Shown here piece after piece: positions 50,183 to 60,113 of a stretch of 64,000 nucleotides of DNA. The position numbers and the translations under genes were made by a program. The notes under the pieces were generated by a model, which worked only from the letters and a program-made list of their open reading frames with translations, was not told where the DNA came from and ran no database searches. The DNA is from Streptomyces sp. T12 (GTDB taxonomy: Bacteria; Actinomycetota; Actinomycetes; Streptomycetales; Streptomycetaceae): positions 3,472,001-3,536,000 of the forward strand of contig NZ_CP117866.1 of assembly GCF_028736035.1 (NCBI RefSeq), read 5' to 3'. Position 1 is the first letter of the stretch, and the number at the start of each line of letters is the position of its first letter.

Positions 50183-50986
50183 TTACTTGTTCGAGCTGGT
50201 GAAGGACGTGCCGCCAGTCCCCTTCACCTTGATCCTCGACCAGGGGTAGTTGGTGGCGTAGCAACCATAGACGGGCGCACACAGATCGATGCGCCGCTTC
50301 ATGAGCGAGGAGGCCGACGCGGCCGGAACCCTGCTCTTCTCGTTGCGCTCCCGCCCGCCCACCTGCACGACGTCCTGCTCGTTCGAGGTGTAGTCGGACC
50401 GCTCGCCCCAGGCCGTGACCTTGGATCCGTCGTACTTGAAGCGCGCCTTGTGGTGGTACTTGTAGATCACGTCTCCCATGTAGCTGTAGTTCGTGACGGT
50501 GACGTGGGTCCACTTCCACCGGCCCGCGGCCGCTCGCACCGAGGCGGCCGAAGCGCCGGACGCCGCGGTCTCCTCGGGCACCTCCACGACGTCACCCACG
50601 GAAGAGTCCCCCCGGTCGGCGCTCAGCAGTCTCTTGAGTCCGTCGCTGGTCTCCGCCGCGGCCGCGTCCGAGTCGGAGAGCCCTGTGGTGGCGGTGGATT
50701 CCATGGTGCCGTCGGGAAGGATGACGTACTCGATCTCCTCCACCGTCGTCTTGGGCTCGACGCGCGGGTCCGGCGTCGTGGCGGCCAACTCCGGAATGCC
50801 GGCGATCAGTTCGGCGTCCGCGTTGGTCCACGTTCCGTTCTGAATACGCTGAAGCGCGGCCACCACGGCCGGGTCCGGAGTTTCGGCGGCATGGGCTGCC
50901 GGAACCGTGGCGGAAAGCGCGGCCACGGCGCTCAGGACCATCGCCGACTTGACGAAGCTGCTGCGAAGAGTGCGTGAAACGAGCAT
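50183..50986 (-). CDS. Secreted hypothetical protein
   Basis: 267 aa. Signal peptide (RSSFVKSAMVLSAVAALSATVPAAHA-AE). A low-complexity acidic middle (DSDAAAAETSDG) precedes a C-terminal domain rich in Tyr, Trp and Lys (WKWTHVTVTNYSYMGDVIYKYHH; CAPVYGCYATNYPWSRIKVKG) with a Cys pair. No family recognised. AGGAGTGG precedes ATG 50986; a longer frame to 51118 has no site. Divergent from the LuxR-type regulator (274 bp apart), which may control it. Confidence 0.8.
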   Translation of the reverse strand: MLVSRTLRSSFVKSAMVLSAVAALSATVPAAHAAETPDPAVVAALQRIQNGTWTNADAELIAGIPELAATTPDPRVEPKTTVEEIEYVILPDGTMESTATTGLSDSDAAAAETSDGLKRLLSADRGDSSVGDVVEVPEETAASGASAASVRAAAGRWKWTHVTVTNYSYMGDVIYKYHHKARFKYDGSKVTAWGERSDYTSNEQDVVQVGGRERNEKSRVPAASASSLMKRRIDLCAPVYGCYATNYPWSRIKVKGTGGTSFTSSNK

Positions 50987-51260
50987 GGTGAAGCCACTCC
51001 TGAAATGTGGTGGGTAATGCGCTCCGGAATTTCCCGGCCGCCGTTCGACTGCAACGAATCTAGAACGCCGTCGCGGCGTTCCCGAGAGTTTCCGGGTGGC
51101 AGCCAGCGGCCTTGGCACGCGGCGGCCAACCGGCGGGGCGAATCGCCCAATTCACTGCATCGAAGGATGTCTGCCGCACGAAAGCGCTTTTCCTTGCACA
51201 GCTTTCGCCTTACACTTCGACCTGACCACAGCATTACTTAGAGTTACATCAGGGGGACAG

Positions 51261-52247
51261 GTGTCCGTGACGGCAAGTCTGAGCGCCGAAGTCCAAGCCG
51301 TTTACCGAGCGCTGCTTCAGCATCCCGAGTGGGGGCTGGCGGACATCGCACAGAACACCCGGCTGTCCGAGGACGAGGTCCGCTGCGCCCTTGACCAGTT
51401 GACGGACCGCTCCCTGCTTCATGAGCGCGCCGACAGCGGTGGCGGGTTCATCCCGGTCAACCCGGAGGTCGCACTGACACCCGCGCTGCGGCGCCTGGAG
51501 GCGGAACTGGACGCCCGGCGTGCCCATCTCTCCCGGGAGCGGGCGGCCATCGCCGATCTGGCCGCGGAGTACACGGCGCTGACGACCGGCCGCGGCAGCG
51601 GGGACACGGAGCGACTGGTCGGCGTGGACTCCGTGCGGGTGCGGCTGATGGAGCTGTCCCAGCGGGCCGAGTCCGAGGTGCGCACCTTCGTTCCGGGCGG
51701 CGCACTGAGTCCCGCCGCGCTGGCCGCGGGCCGCCCGCTGGACGAGCAGAACCTGGCACGGGGCGTACGCATCCGCACCGTCTTCCTGGAAAGCGTCCGC
51801 AACGATCCGGCGACCGTCGACTACGCGACCTGGCTGACTTCCCTGGGCGGCGCGACACGCACGGTGCCGGTGCTGCCGATGCGCATGATCCTTTGCGACG
51901 ACACCGCAGGCATCATCCCGATCGATGTCGACGACAGCAGACAGGGCGCCTACCTCGTTCGCTACCCCAGCCTGGTCAAGGCCCTGGGAGAGCTCTTCGA
52001 GATGGTCTGGGAGCATGCCGCACCGCTCGGCGCACGCTCGGAAGGCGACCAGGACGACGCGCCCAGCGACCGCGAGCGCGCACTGCTCAAGATGCTCGGC
52101 GCCGGGCTGACCGACGAGGGCATCGCCCGCAAGATGGGCGTGTCGCTGCGAACCGTGCGCCGGCACATGGCGGCCCTGCTAGAACGTCTCGACGCCCAGA
52201 GCCGGTTCCAAGCGGGGGCCGAGGCCGCCCGGCGAGGCTGGCTGTAG
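51261..52247 (+). CDS. LuxR-type regulator with N-terminal TrmB-like domain
   Basis: 328 aa. N-terminal winged helix (VYRALLQHPEWGLADIAQNTRLSEDEVRCALDQLTDRSLL) as in TrmB-like proteins, a coiled-coil-like stretch (RRLEAELDARRAHLSRERAAIADLAAEY), a phospholipase-D-like regulatory middle, and a C-terminal LuxR HTH (LLKMLGAGLTDEGIARKMGVSLRTVRRHMAALLERL). The start is GTG 51261 (AGGGGGA close upstream) or GTG 51267. No receiver domain. In Streptomyces this architecture often sits beside peptide or secondary-metabolite genes. Confidence 0.85.
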   Translation: MSVTASLSAEVQAVYRALLQHPEWGLADIAQNTRLSEDEVRCALDQLTDRSLLHERADSGGGFIPVNPEVALTPALRRLEAELDARRAHLSRERAAIADLAAEYTALTTGRGSGDTERLVGVDSVRVRLMELSQRAESEVRTFVPGGALSPAALAAGRPLDEQNLARGVRIRTVFLESVRNDPATVDYATWLTSLGGATRTVPVLPMRMILCDDTAGIIPIDVDDSRQGAYLVRYPSLVKALGELFEMVWEHAAPLGARSEGDQDDAPSDRERALLKMLGAGLTDEGIARKMGVSLRTVRRHMAALLERLDAQSRFQAGAEAARRGWL

Positions 52248-52348
52248 CCGCCCTGCGGGATCGGACGCAGTGGCCGGACCCGGCAATGGCAGCCTCCTGC
52301 CATTGCCGGAGGAGCGCGGATGCGCTCGACGAGCGTCAGGATCGAACT

Positions 52349-52672
52349 GTGTTCGCCGTCAAGGCCGTTCTGGCGCCCCGCGCCGTAGCCACCGCCACCG
52401 ATCCACCCGATCCCTCCTTCGCAGGGCACTTACTGAGGGCCTCACCACCGGCCGTCGCACACGTCACCCTCCGACAAAGCGGCCCGGGCCTCACCGCCAT
52501 GATCTTCACGGAGGCCCGGGATCTCCGCGAGGCGGAGTCCCTGGCCCATGCCGCGTGTCTCTCGTGGCTGGACGAGGAGCGGCTACGTGGATGGTCCCTG
52601 GTGCGCTGCGAGGGGGATCTCTTCCTCACCGTGGGGGCCACCGAGGAGTACGGATACCCGCCCGGCTGGTGA
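52349..52672 (+). CDS. Small hypothetical protein, 107 aa
   Basis: GTG start with AGGA seven nt upstream, 101 nt after the LuxR-type gene. Sequence: LLRASPPAVAHVTLRQSGPGL then MIFTEARDLREAESLAHAACLSW and WSLVRCEGDLFLTVGATEEYG. Looks like a compact alpha/beta domain with no recognised family and no signal. Likely co-transcribed with the regulator. Confidence 0.55.
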   Translation: MFAVKAVLAPRAVATATDPPDPSFAGHLLRASPPAVAHVTLRQSGPGLTAMIFTEARDLREAESLAHAACLSWLDEERLRGWSLVRCEGDLFLTVGATEEYGYPPGW

Positions 52673-52847
52673 GCTGCGGGGATGACTGGCATGTGAGTGT
52701 CATGTCCTCCGTGGGCCAGAGCGAAGTACTGACAGAGGCACCCGAAGGGGTCGATGATTTCTTCCGGAGCGGGAAAGCGCGATGGATACCGACCCCGTAC
52801 GCACCGGCTCCGCACAGACCAAATCGGCACAGAAAACGGGTGGGGAA

Positions 52848-53057
52848 ATGAGAAATCACGCGGCGGTGTCCGTCAGAATTGTCGGCATCATGACGGCAGT
52901 GACCATTCCGTTCATTTCCCTTTTTGTCAGCGGCACACCGGAAACCGGTTATTCGATGGTGGCCCTGCAGACAGACGATGAGAAAGGTCCGTCCCACGGA
53001 AGCGATCACGTGCCCACTCCCCAGAGCAATGGGCCGGACGGCTGGGTGTGGGACTGA
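52848..53057 (+). CDS. Small putative secreted peptide, 69 aa
   Basis: ATG preceded closely by GGGG; a start at 52782 would add 22 residues. The N-terminal half is hydrophobic (VRIVGIMTAVTIPFISLFVSG), signal- or anchor-like; the C-terminal half is hydrophilic and ends PQSNGPDGWVWD. GC content is lower than in neighbouring genes. No family recognised. Could be an exported signalling or antimicrobial peptide related to the nearby LuxR-type regulator. Confidence 0.45.
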   Translation: MRNHAAVSVRIVGIMTAVTIPFISLFVSGTPETGYSMVALQTDDEKGPSHGSDHVPTPQSNGPDGWVWD

Positions 53058-53127
53058 GCGGCACGGTCGCGGGCGTGGATGACGTGAAGAGTGAGAAGGT
53101 CACTCCGTAGGTGTGACAGGGCAGTTG

Positions 53128-53155
53128 GGGCGGGCGTCCGTACGGGCGCCCGCCC
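53128..53155. terminator. Hairpin between convergent genes
   Basis: Arms GGGCGGGCG / CGCCCGCCC with a 10-nt loop, then TTCGTC. Confidence 0.6.
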
Positions 53156-53159
53156 TTCG

Positions 53160-53933
53160 TCATTCGCAGGTGACCTCGCCCGCCTCGGACAGCGCGTCGG
53201 TGATCCAGGCCCGTTCGAGGGCGATGTCCTTCTCACCGACGGCCCAGACGTCCGCTGCCGCGGCATGCCGCGGGATGCCGACCAGGATGTGTTCGCCCTT
53301 GTGGGCGATGTCCTCCTCCATCAGGAAGGTCACCTCGTCGTCCTTGCTCTCCTTCGGGTGGTAGAAGCGGGTCACCCGCAGCGTGATCCGCTCCTGCGCC
53401 GTTCCGGGCAGCGGCTCCACGGCGGTGACGTCTCCTTCGGCGACCAGGCGGGCGCAGGCGAGGTAGAGAGGGCTCATGACGTCGGTGGCGGCCTCCTTGG
53501 AGCTCGACTGGTCGGCGCTGCCGCCCGAGGCAAGGCCGGCGTCCCCGTTCTGCGACACCAGCCAGCCCAGGCCGGCCACCACGGAGGCGACGGCGGCCAC
53601 CGCGAGGGTGCCGAAGGCCAGGGTGAACGCACGCCGCCGGGCGCGGGAAGGGCGTCGTGAGGGAACGGGCTCGGGGGCCTGGGCCTGGGCCTGGGCCTGG
53701 GCCTGGGCCTGGGGCGGTTCGGCGAGGGCCTGACCGATGAGTCCCAGTTGCTCCCGCAGCAGCGCCACATCGGCGGCGGCCGACCGGTGCTCGGCCATGA
53801 AGGCGGCGTCCTCGCGCACCTCGTCCGGCAGCGGTTCGCCGGTGATCGCGGCCATCAGCGCGTCGGCGCGGGCACGGCCCTCGTAGCCGTCGTTGCCGTC
53901 GCGACCGTTACGGCTTTCGTTCTCGGCGGTCAC
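53160..53933 (-). CDS. Membrane partner of the ECF sigma factor (putative anti-sigma-like protein)
   Basis: 257 aa. N-terminal cytoplasmic part (ADALMAAITGEPLPDEVREDAAFMAEHRSAAADVALLREQLGLIG) is helical and resembles anti-sigma regions but lacks the zinc HxxxCxxC motif. A (Ala-Gln)n tract, basic RRPSRARRRA, one membrane segment (FTLAFGTLAVAAVASVVAGLGWLV) and a Cys-containing outer domain (LACARLVAEGDV, EVTCE end) follow. Starts 1 nt after the sigma-factor stop, hence co-translated. Topology suggests an external signal relieving sigma-factor inhibition. Confidence 0.75.
   Translation of the reverse strand: MTAENESRNGRDGNDGYEGRARADALMAAITGEPLPDEVREDAAFMAEHRSAAADVALLREQLGLIGQALAEPPQAQAQAQAQAQAPEPVPSRRPSRARRRAFTLAFGTLAVAAVASVVAGLGWLVSQNGDAGLASGGSADQSSSKEAATDVMSPLYLACARLVAEGDVTAVEPLPGTAQERITLRVTRFYHPKESKDDEVTFLMEEDIAHKGEHILVGIPRHAAAADVWAVGEKDIALERAWITDALSEAGEVTCE
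53678..53713 (-). repeat. Hexanucleotide microsatellite, six copies
   Basis: CCTGGG repeated six times encodes the Ala-Gln tract before the membrane segment. Slippage would change linker length without a frameshift. Confidence 0.9.
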
Positions 53934-53934
53934 G

Positions 53935-54462
53935 TCACACCACCTCGTCCTCGTGCAGGCGGGCGCGCAGGGCCCGTACCGCCGTGTGCAGCCTGCTCTT
54001 GACCGTGCCCTCCGGGATGCCGAGCTCCTCGGCGATGTCGCGCACCGGCAGGTCGCCGTAGAAGCGCAGGACGAGGACCTGACGCTGGGCGTCGGGCAGG
54101 TCGTCCAGGCCCCGGGCGACGGCGAGGGAGAGCAGGCTGGTGTCCTCGCCGGAGGGGTGTTCGAGCTGGCGCAGGGAGGCGAGCCGCTCCCCGAGCCGCT
54201 CCTGGCGCTTCTTGGCCCGGTGCCAGTCCATGGCGAGGTTGGAGGCGACGACCGCCGCCCACGCCGAGACGTCCCGCGGCGCCTCCCGACCGCTCGCGGC
54301 CCGCTCCAGCAGTCGCAGGCGGACCTGCTGTACCCCGTCCAGCAGGTCCGCCTGCGGCACCCCGCCCAGCGCGAGCACCGCCCGCACCCGACGCTCCTGG
54401 GCCGCGTCCAGAGGATCTGTGTGATCGTCCTCCTGGGCACGGCGGGTCTTTCTGCGCAGCAC
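53935..54462 (-). CDS. ECF-type RNA polymerase sigma factor
   Basis: 175 aa. Region 2 (DLLDGVQQVRLRLLERA through AWAAVVASNLAMDWHRAKKR) and region 4 (LDDLPDAQRQVLVLRFYGDLPVRDIAEELGIPEGTVKSRLHTAVRALRARL) are intact. No ECF C-terminal extension. GTG start with a good GAGGGGGG-type site. Paired with the membrane protein downstream. A GAAC-N17-CGTC element 30 bp upstream suggests autoregulation. Confidence 0.92.
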   Translation of the reverse strand: MLRRKTRRAQEDDHTDPLDAAQERRVRAVLALGGVPQADLLDGVQQVRLRLLERAASGREAPRDVSAWAAVVASNLAMDWHRAKKRQERLGERLASLRQLEHPSGEDTSLLSLAVARGLDDLPDAQRQVLVLRFYGDLPVRDIAEELGIPEGTVKSRLHTAVRALRARLHEDEVV

Positions 54463-54492
54463 AAGCCACCCCCCTCACCGCGTTTCTCCTAC

Positions 54493-54517
54493 GACGCCGC
54501 AGCGCACGGAAACGTTC
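54493..54517 (-). promoter_or_regulatory. Putative ECF-dependent promoter of the sigma-factor gene
   Basis: On the minus strand: GAAC, 17 nt, CGTC, matching the usual ECF -35 (GGAAC-like) and -10 (CGTC) arrangement, ending 30 bp before the sigma-factor start. The rest of the 308-bp gap to asd shows no other clear element besides a TTGGAC near 54697 on the + strand. Confidence 0.4.
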
Positions 54518-54728
54518 GCCCGGGTCGCCGGGAGTTTCTGCGAGGCGTACGTCACACCGCCGCGCGGGCGCAGCACAGCTTGCGGAACGAAGGCCTCGTT
54601 GGGCGAATTTCTGCAGCTCAGTGTGGGTGTGCACGGGAGTTCCAGTACCGCCGGACGGGTCGGGGTGTCCCGGTCCTCGGGCATGGAACGCAAAGAATTG
54701 GACAGGCGGACCCGGGTCGGCCGCATGA

Positions 54729-56260
<1,532 letters not shown>

Positions 56261-56372
56261 GTCCCCAGCCTCACGCGCGTCCGCCCCGCCCACCGGCGGT
56301 AAACGGACATCGCGCTCCGTGCAGGTCCCGTGGAAGGATGGCGCAACCCACACATATCGAGGAGATGACCGC

Positions 56373-58949
56373 GTGCCTGGCACAAACCTGACTCGCGAAG
56401 AGGCACAGCAGCGGGCGAAGCTGCTCACCGTTGACTCGTACGAGATCGATCTCGACCTCTCCGGCGCGCAGGAGGGCGGCACCTACCGGTCCGTGACCAC
56501 GGTGCGCTTCGACGTCGCCGAAAACGGCGCCGACTCCTTCATCGACCTCGTGGCCCCGACCGTCCACGAGGTGACCCTCAACGGCGACCCGCTGGACGCG
56601 GCCGAGGTCTTCAAGGACTCCCGGATCGCGCTGCCGGGCCTGCTTCAGGGCCGCAACGTCCTTCGGGTCGTCGCCGACTGCGCGTACACCAACACGGGCG
56701 AGGGCCTGCACCGCTTCGTCGACCCCGTCGACCAGCAGGCCTACCTCTACACCCAGTTCGAGGTCCCGGACGCCCGCCGCGTCTTCGCGTCCTTCGAGCA
56801 GCCCGACCTGAAGGCCACCTTCCAGTTCACCGTGAAGGCCCCGGAGGGCTGGACGGTGATCTCCAGCTCGCCCACCCCGGAGCCCAAGGACAGCGTCTGG
56901 TCCTTCGAGCCGACGCCGCGCATCTCGACGTACATCACGGCGCTCATCGTCGGCCCGTACCACTCCGTGCACAGCGTCTACGAGAAGGACGGCCAGTCCG
57001 TCCCGCTCGGCATCTACTGCCGTCCCTCGCTCGCCGAGTACCTCGACTCGGACGCGATCTTCGAGGTGACCCGGCAGGGCTTCGACTGGTTCCAGGAGAA
57101 GTTCGACTACGCGTACCCGTTCAAGAAGTACGACCAGCTGTTCGTACCGGAGTTCAACGCGGGCGCGATGGAGAACGCGGGCGCGGTGACCATCCGCGAC
57201 CAGTACGTCTTCCGGTCCAAGGTGACGAACGCGGCGTACGAGACGCGCGCGGAGACCATCCTGCACGAGCTGGCCCACATGTGGTTCGGCGACCTGGTCA
57301 CCATGGAGTGGTGGAACGACCTGTGGCTGAACGAGTCGTTCGCCACGTACACGTCCATCGCCTGCCTGGCGTACGCGCCCGAGTCGCGCTGGCCGCACTC
57401 GTGGACCACGTTCGCCAACCAGATGAAGACGTGGGCGTACCGCCAGGACCAGCTGCCGTCGACGCACCCGATCATGGCCGAGATCCGCGATCTGGACGAT
57501 GTGCTCGTCAACTTCGACGGCATCACCTACGCCAAGGGCGCCTCCGTCCTCAAGCAACTCGTCGCCTACGTCGGCATGGACGAGTTCTTCCAGGGTGTCC
57601 AGGCGTACTTCAAGCGTCACGCCTTCGGCAACACGCGCCTGTCCGACCTGCTGGGCGCCCTGGAGGAGACCTCCGGCCGCGACCTGAAGACCTGGTCGAA
57701 GCAGTGGCTGGAGACGGCGGGCATCAACATCCTGCGCCCCCGGATCGAGACGGACGCCGATGGCGTGATCACCTCCTTCGCGATCCGCCAGGAGGCCCCC
57801 GCGCTGCCGACGGGCGCGAAGGGCGAGCCCACCCTGCGCCCGCACCGCATCGCGGTCGGCCTGTACAACCTCGACGAGGCGACGGGCAAGCTGCTGCGCG
57901 ACGAGCGCATCGAGCTGGACGTGGACGGCGAAGTGACCGCCGTACCGCAGCTGGCGGGCACCCGCCGCCCGGACGTGGTCCTCCTCAACGACGACGACCT
58001 GTCGTACGCCAAGGTCCGCCTGGACGAGGAGTCGCTGGCCTTCGTCACCGAGCACCTCGGCGACTTCGAGGCCTCGCTGCCCCGGGCGCTGTGCTGGGCG
58101 TCGTCCTGGGACATGACGCGCGACGCGGAGCTCGCCACCCGCGACTACCTCTCCCTGGTCCTGTCGGGCATCGGCAAGGAGTCCGACATCGGTGTCGTGC
58201 AGTCGCTGCAGCGCCAGGTGAAGCTGGCGATCGAGCTGTACGCCGACCCGGCGGCCCGCGAGGCCCTGCTGACCCGCTGGACGGACGCCACGCTGGCCCA
58301 TCTGCGCGCGGCGGAGCCGGGCGGCGACCACCAGCTGGCCTGGGCGCGGGCGTTCGCGGCGACGGCCCGCACGCCGGAGCAGCTGGACCTGCTGGAGGCC
58401 CTGCTGGACGGCTCCCAGTCGATCGAGGGCCTGGCCGTCGACACGGAGCTGCGCTGGGCGTTCGTGGAGCGCCTGGCGGCGGTGGGCCGCTTCGACGAGA
58501 CGGAGATCGCGGGCGAGTACGAGCGGGACAAGACGGCGGCCGGTGAGCGCCACGCCGCCACGGCCCGCGCCGCCCGCCCGACCCCCGAGGCCAAGGCCGA
58601 GGCCTGGTCGTCGGTCATCGACTCCGACAAGCTCCCGAACGCCCTCCAGGAAGCGGTCATCGCCGGCTTCGTCCAGACCGACCAGCGCGAACTCCTGGCC
58701 TCCTACGCGGACAAGTTCTTCGAGGTGGTCAAGGACATCTGGGACGCCCGCTCGCACGAGATCGCCCAGCAGATCGCGGTCGGCCTGTACCCGTCGCTGC
58801 AGGTCTCCGAGGAGACCCTGAGCAAGACGGACACCTGGCTGGAGTCGGCCGAGCCGAACGCGGCCCTGCGACGCCTGGTCTCGGAGTCCCGGGCGGGTGT
58901 CGAGCGGGCGCTGAAGGCGCAGGCGGCGGACGCGGCGGCCGAGCAGTAG
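56373..58949 (+). CDS. pepN: Aminopeptidase N, M1 metallopeptidase (copy 2)
   Basis: 858 aa. Zinc site HELAHMWFGD with Glu in WLNESFATY; exopeptidase motif GAMENAG; N-terminal GEGLHRFVDPVDQQAYLYTQFEV and FASFEQPDLKATF. WNDLWLNESFATYTS fits the canonical actinobacterial PepN better than copy 1 (WDDLWLKESFADFMG). Cytoplasmic. GTG start with CGAGGAG upstream. Short 11-bp repeats and a terminator follow the stop. Confidence 0.96.
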   Translation: MPGTNLTREEAQQRAKLLTVDSYEIDLDLSGAQEGGTYRSVTTVRFDVAENGADSFIDLVAPTVHEVTLNGDPLDAAEVFKDSRIALPGLLQGRNVLRVVADCAYTNTGEGLHRFVDPVDQQAYLYTQFEVPDARRVFASFEQPDLKATFQFTVKAPEGWTVISSSPTPEPKDSVWSFEPTPRISTYITALIVGPYHSVHSVYEKDGQSVPLGIYCRPSLAEYLDSDAIFEVTRQGFDWFQEKFDYAYPFKKYDQLFVPEFNAGAMENAGAVTIRDQYVFRSKVTNAAYETRAETILHELAHMWFGDLVTMEWWNDLWLNESFATYTSIACLAYAPESRWPHSWTTFANQMKTWAYRQDQLPSTHPIMAEIRDLDDVLVNFDGITYAKGASVLKQLVAYVGMDEFFQGVQAYFKRHAFGNTRLSDLLGALEETSGRDLKTWSKQWLETAGINILRPRIETDADGVITSFAIRQEAPALPTGAKGEPTLRPHRIAVGLYNLDEATGKLLRDERIELDVDGEVTAVPQLAGTRRPDVVLLNDDDLSYAKVRLDEESLAFVTEHLGDFEASLPRALCWASSWDMTRDAELATRDYLSLVLSGIGKESDIGVVQSLQRQVKLAIELYADPAAREALLTRWTDATLAHLRAAEPGGDHQLAWARAFAATARTPEQLDLLEALLDGSQSIEGLAVDTELRWAFVERLAAVGRFDETEIAGEYERDKTAAGERHAATARAARPTPEAKAEAWSSVIDSDKLPNALQEAVIAGFVQTDQRELLASYADKFFEVVKDIWDARSHEIAQQIAVGLYPSLQVSEETLSKTDTWLESAEPNAALRRLVSESRAGVERALKAQAADAAAEQ

Positions 58950-58950
58950 C

Positions 58951-58983
58951 CGAGTAGCAGTCGAGTAGCAGTCGAGTAGCAGT
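58951..58983. repeat. 11-bp direct tandem repeat, three copies
   Basis: CGAGTAGCAGT at 58951, 58962 and 58973, starting at the pepN stop codon. Each unit carries a TAG. Confidence 0.9.
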
Positions 58984-58999
58984 CGTACATACGCCGATC

Positions 59000-59028
59000 G
59001 GGGCGCCCGGTGCTGCACCGGGCGCCCC
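59000..59028. terminator. Hairpin between pepN copy 2 and LysR gene
   Basis: Perfect 13-bp arms GGGGCGCCCGGTG / CACCGGGCGCCCC with a CTG loop, followed by TTCG. Confidence 0.85.
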
Positions 59029-59039
59029 TTCGCGTGCGG

Positions 59040-59948
59040 TCAGCCCGCCGGGCGGATCAGGTGGGTCCGGGCGCATTTGCGGAAGGCCGCCACGAGACGG
59101 TTGCGGTCACCGGCGCGGGTGGCCAGGGCGACATGGCTGGGCTCGACGCCGTGCAGCGGGACGGTGGTGAGGTCGGGGCGGAGGGTGTGGCCGCGGGCGC
59201 CGGCCGCGATGACCAGGGCCTGTCCGTCGGCGACGACCTCGAACTTGTCCTCCAGGGCCGCGATGAGGGGACCGTCGGGCGCCGGGCTGCCGTCCGGCCG
59301 GGGGTCGATCCGCCAAAAGGCGTCCCAGGCCGGATCGGCGCCGGCCACCCGCGGCAGGGGTTCGCCGGCGATGTCGTCGACGGTGACGGACTCCTTGCCG
59401 GCGAGGCGGTGGTCGAGGGGGACGACCAGGACCCGGGGCTCGTCGTAGAGGACGATCACGTCCAACTGGTCGGTGGGGAAGGGCAGTCGGGCCACCAGCG
59501 CGTCCACCCGATGGGCGTGCAGTGCCTCGTGCGCCTCGTCCCAGCCCAGGTGCACGGATCGTACGTCGGCCTCCGGGTGCAGGCGGCGCAGCTCGCGCAC
59601 CGCCGGGGTGACGATGATTCCCGTGGTGAAGCCGACGGTGATCCGGCTGGGCTCGGCAGCGGCCCGCGCCTGCGCCACGGCCTGGGCGGCGGAACGCAGC
59701 AGCGCCTTCGCGCGGGGCAGGAACACCTCGCCCGCCTCGCTGAGCCGGGCACCCTGCGGGGTGCGGTCCAACAGGCGGGCGCCCACTTGGCGTTCGAGGC
59801 GGGCGATCTGCCGGCTCAGCGACGGCTGGGTGATGTGCACGGCCTCGGCGGCACGGCCGAAGTGGCGGTGCTCGGCGACGGCGACGAAGTACCGGACCAG
59901 GCGGAGGTCGAGGTCCGGGTCGGGGGCTGGGGCTGAGGCGGCGGCCAT
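59040..59948 (-). CDS. LysR-family transcriptional regulator
   Basis: 302 aa. HTH at about 14-72 (LRLVRYFVAVAEHRHFGRAAEAVHITQPSLSRQIARLERQVGARLLDRT) and a LysR substrate-binding domain. Divergent from the epimerase gene at 60114, the usual arrangement for a LysR target. Start at 59948; an ATG six codons upstream is also in frame. Confidence 0.93.
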   Translation of the reverse strand: MAAASAPAPDPDLDLRLVRYFVAVAEHRHFGRAAEAVHITQPSLSRQIARLERQVGARLLDRTPQGARLSEAGEVFLPRAKALLRSAAQAVAQARAAAEPSRITVGFTTGIIVTPAVRELRRLHPEADVRSVHLGWDEAHEALHAHRVDALVARLPFPTDQLDVIVLYDEPRVLVVPLDHRLAGKESVTVDDIAGEPLPRVAGADPAWDAFWRIDPRPDGSPAPDGPLIAALEDKFEVVADGQALVIAAGARGHTLRPDLTTVPLHGVEPSHVALATRAGDRNRLVAAFRKCARTHLIRPAG

Positions 59949-60113
59949 GGGGTGAGCGTACGTCACCTACCTTCGGCTGCCCGCAAATTCCTTCGACTAC
60001 CTGGGCTGATGCCTGAAGTGCATTGCCTCATCCGAAACAGGCTTTGGACGCGGGCGGCGCCCCCTTCGGACGATGGAGGCACACCCACTCGTCCTCATTC
60101 GAAGGGCTGCACC

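Noticed and set aside
53160..54464. 434-aa fusion of an Arg-rich N-terminus with the anti-sigma-like protein
   Set aside because: The N-terminal part is the sigma-factor gene in a wrong frame; the GTG at 53933 directly after the sigma stop is the sensible start.
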